The position numbers and the translations under genes were made by a program. From JANLUX01 sp031409815 (GTDB lineage: Bacteria > Bacteroidota > Bacteroidia > AKYH767-A > OLB10): DNA of 5,389 nucleotides. Location of the stretch: NCBI GenBank assembly GCA_031409815.1, contig JANNXV010000325.1, forward strand, positions 1 through 5,389, given 5' to 3'. Of the stretch, positions 1-4,977 are shown in pieces. Position 1 is the first letter of the stretch. Each line of letters begins with the position of its first letter. The notes under the pieces were generated by a model. It did no database searches, was not told the origin of the DNA, and saw only the letters and a program-made list of their open reading frames with translations.

Positions 1-1
1 T

Positions 2-496
2 GTAATATTAAGTACTCAAACTTTTAACAGTTATTTATGGTCGAACGGTGCTATTTCAGCGAGCACCGTTATCCACACAACCGGTAATTATACCGTTCAA
101 GTAACTAATACCAATGGTTGTGTGGGTATTAGTTCCGTTACATTGGTTACAGTTAATAATTGTACTACTTATAATTTGAATTTGCGTGTATTTATCGAGG
201 GGTTTTATTTAGGCAATAGTTCAATGCAACCGGCAATATTAAATGGATTTATTGGCAGCGATCCGTCAATTGCAGACTCTATAAGAATTCAATTACACAA
301 TCAATTTAATCCTGATTCATTGGTTGCATCTAATACGGTGGCTTTAGGTGTTGATGGTTGGGCGTATATTAATTATCCGCCAGTCATAATAGGAGGAACC
401 TATTATATATCCATTCATACCCGTAATGCAGTAGAAACCTGGAGTAAGTTACCGGTAACTATTGGTACAAATACCACCTATGATTTTACTCAATAA
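2..496 (+). CDS. C-terminal part of a secreted/surface repeat protein (5' end outside the window)
   Basis: The frame is open from base 2 to the TAA at 494-496, giving 164 visible residues; the start lies upstream of the window. The first ~50 residues look like the end of an Ig/PKD-like beta-sandwich repeat (YLWSNGA, then TTGNYTVQVTNTNGC), common in large exported Bacteroidota proteins. The rest (LNLRVFIEGFYLG, then GGTYYISIHTRNAVETWSKLP and NTTYDFTQ) matches a C-terminal beta-sandwich I recognise from Bacteroidota surface proteins, where it is usually followed by a dockerin-like GDxNxDG segment and sometimes a type IX secretion sorting domain. Neither follows here: the protein stops at YDFTQ and a terminator begins about 17 bp later. 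Export and surface location are inferred from family resemblance, because the signal peptide is not visible. No enzymatic motif is present in this part. The specific function is unknown; adhesion or matrix roles are only possibilities. Confidence 0.85.
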   Translation, partial: VILSTQTFNSYLWSNGAISASTVIHTTGNYTVQVTNTNGCVGISSVTLVTVNNCTTYNLNLRVFIEGFYLGNSSMQPAILNGFIGSDPSIADSIRIQLHNQFNPDSLVASNTVALGVDGWAYINYPPVIIGGTYYISIHTRNAVETWSKLPVTIGTNTTYDFTQ

Positions 497-512
497 CAGC
501 TTTTGGGTCATT

Positions 513-555
513 AAAAATAAAAGCCCTGCAAAAATTTTGCAGGGCTTTTATTTTT
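513..555. terminator. Bidirectional intrinsic terminator between converging genes
   Basis: A GC-rich core (AGCCCTGCA at 522-530 pairing with TGCAGGGCT at 538-546) is extended by A/T pairs on both sides, so the stem can reach roughly 513-555 with a tiny A/T loop near 532-536. On the plus strand it is followed by a T run (548-557 with one A), and on the minus strand the A-rich left flank reads as a T run. It can therefore end transcripts of the surface-protein gene (stop at 496) and of the dapA operon (stop at 631) from opposite directions. The symmetrical design fits the convergent gene arrangement. Confidence 0.93.
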
Positions 556-630
556 TTCAGATATAGATGTGTTAATTATCTGATGCAAACAATGATTGAA
601 TGGTTTTAATAAATTTATTGTTAAATTATT

Positions 631-1524
631 CTACTTAAGTTTAAAATTAAACTCAAGCAACGCTTTTCTATGTGTTTTGCTAACAGGAACTAAAGGCAAA
701 CGAACATTTTCTTCACATATTTTCATTGCATTCAGTATGGCTTTAACACCGGGAGGACTACTCTCAGTAAACAACATTGGTATTACATCCAATAATTGAT
801 AGTGTAGTTTTCTGGCTTCTACAAAATTTCCTTTTAACGCTTTACGCACCATTTCTGAAAATTGTTGCGGATACGCATTGGCAACCACAGAAATTACTCC
901 ATCGGCACCGGAAGCAATTAGCGGAAGGGTGAGGGCATCATCCCCACTTATTACTAAAAAATTGGAAGGTCTGTTTTTAATAATAAACATACATTGCTCC
1001 ATATTTCCGCTTGCTTCTTTAATGCCAATGATATTTTTAAAATCTTTAGCGAGCTTTAATGTTGTTTCAGCTGTGATGTTACTTCCCGTTCGTGATGGAA
1101 CATTGTATAATATTATAGGAACAGGTGAGGCTTTTGCAATGAGTTTGTAATGCTCATAAATACCTTGTTGTGTAGGCTTGTTATAATAAGGTGATACAGA
1201 AAGCACGGCATCCACACCTTTAAAGTTAAATTCTTTAAACCCTTGGAGTACTTCCTGTGTATTGTTGCCACCCAAACCTAAAACAATTGGTACCTTTTTA
1301 TTCACCTTGTTTACTACAAATTCAAGTAGTTCAAACTTTTCCTTTTTTGAAAGTGTAGCGCTTTCACCAGTGGTACCCAATGGAACTAAGTACTCACATT
1401 TTCCTTTTAAAATATGTTTGATTACTTTTTCAAGCGAATCGAAATCAACACTTCCACTTTTTTGGAAAGGTGTAATTAATGCAACACCGGTTCCTTTAAA
1501 AGATTTTTCAGATAGCTGCTTCAT
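631..1524 (-). CDS. dapA: 4-hydroxy-tetrahydrodipicolinate synthase (dihydrodipicolinate synthase)
   Basis: A cytoplasmic class I aldolase-type TIM barrel that condenses pyruvate with aspartate semialdehyde, the committed step to diaminopimelate and lysine. The 297 residues match the usual ~290-300. Visible motifs are GTGVALITPF (11-20), GTTGES (50-55, Thr51 matching E. coli Thr44), SPYYNKPTQ (111-119, Tyr114 matching Tyr107), YNVPSRTG (140-147, Tyr140 and Arg145 matching Tyr133 and Arg138), GIKEASGN with Schiff-base Lys169 (E. coli Lys161), and SGDD plus GADGVISV in the last strands. All catalytic positions are intact. It is the last gene of the probable ligA-DUF6913-dapA operon, and its ATG lies inside the upstream gene (17-bp overlap), suggesting translational coupling. 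There is no leader in which a lysine riboswitch could sit. At the lysine-inhibition site, positions equivalent to E. coli His53 and His56 are both Lys (60 and 63), which may mean weak feedback inhibition. Confidence 0.97.
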   Translation of the reverse strand: MKQLSEKSFKGTGVALITPFQKSGSVDFDSLEKVIKHILKGKCEYLVPLGTTGESATLSKKEKFELLEFVVNKVNKKVPIVLGLGGNNTQEVLQGFKEFNFKGVDAVLSVSPYYNKPTQQGIYEHYKLIAKASPVPIILYNVPSRTGSNITAETTLKLAKDFKNIIGIKEASGNMEQCMFIIKNRPSNFLVISGDDALTLPLIASGADGVISVVANAYPQQFSEMVRKALKGNFVEARKLHYQLLDVIPMLFTESSPPGVKAILNAMKICEENVRLPLVPVSKTHRKALLEFNFKLK

Positions 1525-2062
1525 GTTTCAACATATTTAAATAATGATTGACTTGCTCAATAAATTTTGGTAATGAAATATTATCTTCCACACTAATCAT
1601 GAAATCGTAAAAGGGTAGGCTGGATCTATCATAACGGCCAATTTTAAATTTAGCTTTTGTCATAGCAATAATATATTTAAAGGGAATACTGTTTCCAGTA
1701 TGAAGATCAATCAGAATATCAAAATCTTTTACAGTAAAACTTTTTACAACCGGAGCAATTGGTTTGAAATGCCAATTCAGATTTTTACGAGTAAAAAAAT
1801 CCATCCCCAATTTACTAAAGCGCATGTTTGGAAGATCTTTGCCATCGTAATAGCCAAGTGATAGAACATCCTTTTTATAGATCTCGCGCAATTCTTTTAC
1901 ATATCGTTTTATAATTTCAAAATTACGTTCGTCAGTTGAATCATAAATTACTCCAATGGTTTTAGCCTCATCAAACGAAATCATTTTTTGTTGTCGCTTG
2001 TGGGTTTTAAACTCTCGTAGAAACATTACTCTGGCAATCTTTTGTCTTATGTTTTTGTTCAT
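1508..2062 (-). CDS. DUF6913-family protein of unknown function
   Basis: A 184-residue protein that I recognise as resembling the DUF6913 family, which in Bacteroidota commonly sits next to ligA and dapA; no function is established. The first ~27 residues are strongly basic (at least nine Lys/Arg), compatible with an amphipathic helix or nucleic-acid or membrane contact. A Rossmann-like core follows: beta strand TIGVIYD (35-41), a helix with charged residues (43-63), strand KDVLSLGYYDG (64-74), then DFDILIDL (113-120), helix YIIAMTKAK (130-138) and KIGRYD (140-145). The last two elements recall glycosyltransferase-9-like folds (I infer fold similarity only; no catalytic residues can be assigned). 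There is no signal peptide or transmembrane segment. The ATG at 2062 gives the fullest protein; Met13 and Met27 are alternatives, and no clear Shine-Dalgarno decides. Its 3' end overlaps dapA, and a palindromic repeat separates it from ligA. Confidence 0.85.
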   Translation of the reverse strand: MNKNIRQKIARVMFLREFKTHKRQQKMISFDEAKTIGVIYDSTDERNFEIIKRYVKELREIYKKDVLSLGYYDGKDLPNMRFSKLGMDFFTRKNLNWHFKPIAPVVKSFTVKDFDILIDLHTGNSIPFKYIIAMTKAKFKIGRYDRSSLPFYDFMISVEDNISLPKFIEQVNHYLNMLKHEAAI

Positions 2063-2078
2063 CTTTTTTGTCTTTTGT

Positions 2079-2142
2079 CGTCATTGCGAGGAACGAAGCA
2101 ATCTTTCCATAGCAGCAGATTGCTTCGTTCCTCGCAATGACG
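2079..2142. repeat. Palindromic intergenic repeat, copy A (perfect 26-bp inverted repeat)
   Basis: The arms at 2079-2104 and 2117-2142 are exact reverse complements over 26 bp, around a 12-nt spacer (2105-2116). The element fills nearly the whole gap between ligA (stop ends at 2151) and the DUF6913 start (2062), so on the minus strand it is 8 nt after one gene and 16 nt before the next. The arm words (CATTGCGAGG, GAAGCAATCT) are a repeat I recognise as widespread between genes in Bacteroidota and other bacteria. No T run follows it on either strand, so it does not look like a standard intrinsic terminator. In the mRNA it would fold into a very stable hairpin. A second related copy lies at 4292-4382. 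Confidence 0.95.
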
Positions 2143-2150
2143 GAATCTCA

Positions 2151-4196
2151 TCAACCAATCATCACATCAAATTCTTTCTCACTTATCACCTTCACTTTCA
2201 TCTTCTCTGCTTTCTCTAATTTACTCGGCCCGCAATCGGCTCCGGCTAATAAATAATTTGTTTTACCTGTAACCGAACTGCCGTTTTTACCACCGTGAAG
2301 TTCAATCAATTTTTTTAATTCTTCACGTTCGTGATTTTCAAAGGTTCCGGTAACTACAATAGTAATGCCTTTTAGTTTATCACTTAACGGCAAATTTGCT
2401 TCATCCTGTATTATTTCAAATTGAAGACCTGCATTTTTTAATCGATCAAGTACCTTTCTTTTATCTGCATCTGCAAAGTATTTCAAAACACTTTGTGCAA
2501 TTTTTTCTCCGATTTCAGGTGCTTCTATCAATTGATCAAAGTTTGCTTCCATCAAAGCGTCAATATTTTTAAAATGCCTTGCTAATTTACGCGCAACAGT
2601 GTCGCCCACATAGCGGATACCAATGGCATACAAAACTCGCTCGAACGAAACTTCTTTTGATTTGTTTATGCCTTCAATAATATTGGATGCTGACTTTTCA
2701 CCCATTCGTTCCAAAACAGCAATTTGCTCTTTTTTTAAATCATAAATATCTGCAATGTTGTGTACCAGGTTTTGTCGGAATAGCAAGTCCATTGTTTCGG
2801 AGCCGAGCCCGTCAATATTCATGGCTTTGCGACTGGTAAAATGCGCTAATCTGCCTACTATTTGAGGAGGACATCCATTTTCATTTGGACAATAATGATT
2901 GGCTTCGCCTTCTACACGAATTAATTCCGTATTACATTCAGGACAATGAGTAATGTATACTACGCTGACTGCTTCAATAGGCCGTTTGCTTATGTCAACA
3001 CCGGTTATCTTAGGAATAATTTCTCCTCCTTTTTCTACCATCACAGTGTCGCCAATTCTTAAAGCTAATTTTTCAATCTGATCAGAATTGTGCAACGAAG
3101 CACGTTTAACGATAGTACCTGCCAGTTGCACCGGCTTTAAATGTGCAACCGGTGTGATGGCCCCGGTGCGACCTACCTGATATCCAATATCATTTAGAAT
3201 TGTTACGGCAGCCTGTGCTCTGTATTTATAGGCAATTGCCCAACGGGGCGACTTTGCAGTATAACCTAATTCTTGCTGCAGGCGATAATTGTTTACTTTA
3301 ATTACAACACCATCAATATCGAAACCTAGTTGATCGCGATTTTGTTCCCAACTGTTGATATAAAGCATTACTTCTTCCATTGTTTTGCAAAGCTTTACAT
3401 GTTCCGAAATTTTGAAACCCCATTCGCGTGCTTTGTACAAACTTTCAAAATGTGTTTTGAATGGAAAACCATCGCCATACAATGCGTATAAAAAACAATC
3501 GAGTTTGCGGGTGGCAACTTTGGCTGAGTCCTGTTGCTTTAATGTTCCTGATGCAGTGTTGCGTGGATTACGGTATAACTGTTCATTTATTTCTTCATCG
3601 CTATACCCATCTTCAGCCAATTGATCCGCCAGTTCGGCATTCATCCGGTCGAATTCTTTTCGTGGTAATATTATTTCACCACGTATTTCAAATTCTGAAG
3701 GGTAATCGCCTTTCTTTAATTTTAACGGTATACTTCCAATCGTTCTTACATTAGCAGTTACATCATCACCTTGAATGCTGTCGCCTCTTGTAACTGCGCG
3801 TAATAATTCGCCATCTTTATAAGTTAAGCCGATGGCAACGCCATCAAATTTTAATTCACACACGTATTCAATTTCGTCATCGGGTAACAATTTCCGTACA
3901 CGCTCATCAAAATCCCGTAACTCTTCTTCGGAATAGGTATTACCCAATGACATCATTGGGTATTTATGAATCACTGTTTCAAAATCTTTGGTAATGGCGC
4001 CTCCCACTCGCTGGCTAGGGGAGTTAGGTGAAAGCAATTCAGGAAATTGCTTTTCTAATGCGATTAGCTCTTCTAGGAGTTTATCAAATTCAAAATCGCT
4101 GATAATAGGGTGGGAGAGCACATAATAACGATGATTATGTTCGTCCAATTGATGGCTTAACTGTGCAATACGTACCTGCGCCTCTTCCTTAGTCAT
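2151..4196 (-). CDS. ligA: NAD-dependent DNA ligase
   Basis: Seals nicks in duplex DNA using NAD+, essential for joining Okazaki fragments and for repair; cytoplasmic. At 681 residues it is full length (E. coli 671). Domains in order: Ia with YYVLSHPIISDFEFD (24-38) for NAD/NMN binding; adenylation domain with ELKFDG (114-119, adenylated Lys116), TRGD (136-139), EIRGE (170-174), RNPRNTASGTL (209-219), GFDIDGVVIK (291-300) and AIAYKY (320-325); OB fold with GRTGAITPVA (342-351) and SLHN (367-370); a four-Cys zinc finger (Cys418, 421, 436, 442); a helix-hairpin-helix region including GLGSET and IGIRYVGDTVA (about 455-575); and a C-terminal BRCT domain (about 604-681, VVTGTFENHEREELKKLIELHGG core). 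All key residues are present. It appears to lead the operon with the DUF6913 gene and dapA. The start ATG at 4196 directly precedes the conserved N-terminal helix. The gene is bracketed by two palindromic repeat copies. Confidence 0.98.
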   Translation of the reverse strand: MTKEEAQVRIAQLSHQLDEHNHRYYVLSHPIISDFEFDKLLEELIALEKQFPELLSPNSPSQRVGGAITKDFETVIHKYPMMSLGNTYSEEELRDFDERVRKLLPDDEIEYVCELKFDGVAIGLTYKDGELLRAVTRGDSIQGDDVTANVRTIGSIPLKLKKGDYPSEFEIRGEIILPRKEFDRMNAELADQLAEDGYSDEEINEQLYRNPRNTASGTLKQQDSAKVATRKLDCFLYALYGDGFPFKTHFESLYKAREWGFKISEHVKLCKTMEEVMLYINSWEQNRDQLGFDIDGVVIKVNNYRLQQELGYTAKSPRWAIAYKYRAQAAVTILNDIGYQVGRTGAITPVAHLKPVQLAGTIVKRASLHNSDQIEKLALRIGDTVMVEKGGEIIPKITGVDISKRPIEAVSVVYITHCPECNTELIRVEGEANHYCPNENGCPPQIVGRLAHFTSRKAMNIDGLGSETMDLLFRQNLVHNIADIYDLKKEQIAVLERMGEKSASNIIEGINKSKEVSFERVLYAIGIRYVGDTVARKLARHFKNIDALMEANFDQLIEAPEIGEKIAQSVLKYFADADKRKVLDRLKNAGLQFEIIQDEANLPLSDKLKGITIVVTGTFENHEREELKKLIELHGGKNGSSVTGKTNYLLAGADCGPSKLEKAEKMKVKVISEKEFDVMIG

Positions 4197-4291
4197 ACAC
4201 TCGTTTATAAGTGTTGGCTAAATTAAAGCATCTGGGTGGGTTAAAGGATTATGGTTTATAGTTTATTGTTAAAATCAGGTTAATAGTTTTC

Positions 4292-4382
4292 CGTCATTGC
4301 GAGGCACGAAGCAATCTGTGTCTATAAAAAAATTGCTCTGTAGGATGAGATTGCTTCGTGCGAAGGGGCACTCGCAATGACG
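4292..4382. repeat. Palindromic intergenic repeat, copy B (imperfect, with a 9-nt insertion in one arm)
   Basis: The left arm at 4292-4317 matches copy A's left arm in 25 of 26 positions (GAGGC in place of GAGGA). The right arm at 4348-4382 is its reverse complement except for nine extra bases at 4362-4370. With those removed, the arms pair over all 26 bp. The 9-nt insertion creates GTGC (4358-4361) and GCAC (4368-4371), so the arm can form a small side hairpin. The spacer is 30 nt and A-rich in its middle. The element sits between the receiver gene (stop at 4407) and ligA (start 4196), both on the minus strand. No T run follows it in the minus direction. The compensating change at one position (the A in GAGGAAC becomes C in GAGGCAC and is matched in the other arm) argues for a conserved fold. 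Confidence 0.93.
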
Positions 4383-4406
4383 AAAGGAAATTTAAGCGCA
4401 TTGACG

Positions 4407-4763
4407 TTAAGCCGCAGCTCTTCCTAAAGCAGCATTAATCTTAGTAATTATTTCTTTAGGGTTCACAAGTGGCTGGATTAAATGGTTGGTATGGACTATG
4501 TTTTTATTGCTTGCTGCAAACATAATGACCGGCACACACGACATTCCTTTTTGTTTTTTAATGCTATGCTCAAACTCGCGTGCGTTAATCATGGTCATAT
4601 CAGTGTCAACCAATAATAAGTTGGCATGGTTGCCATGCTGAATCCAACTTAAAGCTTCATAACCGTTTTCTACGGCAATCACATCGTATTCATCACTCAA
4701 AAAATGTTCAAGCATCATGCGAATGCTGAGTTCGCTTTCTACTACTAAAATTTTTCTTTTCAT
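4407..4763 (-). CDS. Stand-alone receiver-domain protein, atypical (likely pseudo-receiver)
   Basis: A 118-residue single-domain protein with the CheY-like receiver pattern: strand KILVV (4-8), strand NLLLVD (48-53), strand PVIMF (78-82), then HLIQPL (94-99) and helix NPKEIITKINAAL. Asp53 sits at the phospho-acceptor position. The other hallmarks are altered: the acidic pair of the usual VVDDE is Glu9-Ser10, the conserved Thr/Ser after strand 4 is Ala83, and the conserved Lys before Pro is Gln97. The interval between the last two positions is 14 residues instead of about 22, so most of helix alpha4 and the usual GADDY stretch are missing. No output domain or membrane segment is present. Phosphorylation-independent or altered signalling is inferred; an inactive relic is the alternative. 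No histidine kinase is visible nearby. It is transcribed towards ligA, 210 bp apart with repeat copy B between, and divergently from the carbonic anhydrase gene. Confidence 0.85.
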   Translation of the reverse strand: MKRKILVVESELSIRMMLEHFLSDEYDVIAVENGYEALSWIQHGNHANLLLVDTDMTMINAREFEHSIKKQKGMSCVPVIMFAASNKNIVHTNHLIQPLVNPKEIITKINAALGRAAA

Positions 4764-4792
4764 GTTGATTGGATTTGTTAAGTGTCATTTCA

Positions 4793-4823
4793 TAAAACTA
4801 TTATACGCTTAATTTTAAAACAG
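4793..4823 (-). promoter_or_regulatory. Weak candidate promoter for the receiver gene
   Basis: On the minus strand, TAGTTTTA (plus 4793-4800) matches seven of eight positions of the Bacteroidota -7 consensus TAnnTTTG and overlaps a TATAAT (plus 4800-4805). It lies about 30 bp before the ATG at 4763. No good TTTG is found at the expected -33 spacing (around 4820-4823 the minus strand reads CTGT), so this is a tentative call by position and partial consensus only. Confidence 0.25.
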
Positions 4824-4850
4824 GTTACTTTCTGGAAGTATAATTTCTGT

Positions 4851-4975
4851 TTTGACTATTTTTATCCCTTTGACTTAGTTAAATATGTTAACTGGGCTAA
4901 TTAGGTTAATTTAGTTGACTCAGTTACTCAATTTACATAGTTAACATATTTAACTCAATTAACATAGTTCACCAA
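4851..4975. repeat. Degenerate 9-bp tandem repeat array (consensus near GTTAACTTA)
   Basis: Cutting the sequence every nine bases from 4851 gives about 14 units in one register: TTTGACTAT, a poor unit, TTTGACTTA, GTTAAATAT, GTTAACTGG, GCTAATTAG, GTTAATTTA, GTTGACTCA, GTTACTCAA, an 8-nt unit (4932-4939), GTTAACATA, TTTAACTCA, ATTAACATA and GTTCACCAA. Position 3 is T in every unit and position 2 is T in all but one. The array ends two bases before the carbonic anhydrase ATG, so it makes up its whole proximal leader. Within it are two 17-bp dyads that are exact reverse complements of each other (4877-4893 and 4939-4955) and a 17-bp direct repeat with one mismatch (4926-4942 and 4953-4969). The role is unknown: operator cluster, AT-rich upstream element or simple satellite are all possible. 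Confidence 0.8.
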
Positions 4976-4977
4976 AC

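Noticed and set aside
608..619. Perfect 12-bp palindrome AATAAATTTATT after dapA
   Set aside because: Composed only of A and T in an AT-rich stretch, with no GC stem or T run; expected by chance. The true terminator is at 513-555.
596..1540. Three plus-strand frames at 596-799, 878-1150 and 1262-1540
   Set aside because: All are antisense to dapA, whose catalytic motifs are complete; the peptides have no recognisable domain.
1525..1560. Possible lysine riboswitch before dapA
   Set aside because: The sequence upstream of dapA is coding sequence of the DUF6913 gene; there is no untranslated leader long enough for a riboswitch.
1956..2219. Plus-strand reading frame encoding a peptide with CRHCEERSN and PRNDG
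   Set aside because: It is the palindromic repeat 2079-2142 read through, lying antisense to the DUF6913 gene start and the end of ligA; the peptide words are a known artefact of this repeat, not a protein family.
3385..3754. Two overlapping plus-strand frames at 3385-3624 and 3461-3754
   Set aside because: Antisense to the adenylation domain of ligA, overlapping each other in different frames and without family features.
4197..4214. Five-bp inverted repeat ACACT/AGTGT directly before the ligA start
   Set aside because: Too short to distinguish from chance and not embedded in a larger structure.
4218..4225. TAATTTAG on the minus strand as a -7 box for ligA
   Set aside because: It matches seven of eight consensus positions, but no TTTG lies at the expected -33 spacing, and such words are frequent in AT-rich DNA. 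ligA transcription start remains undetermined.
2079..4382. Repeated palindromic units as a CRISPR array
   Set aside because: Only two copies, 2.1 kb apart with a gene between them, no regularly spaced spacers and no cas genes.
4907..4914. TAATTTAG on the plus strand as a promoter for the carbonic anhydrase gene
   Set aside because: It falls within the 9-bp repeat array, which generates such words, and has no matching -33 element.
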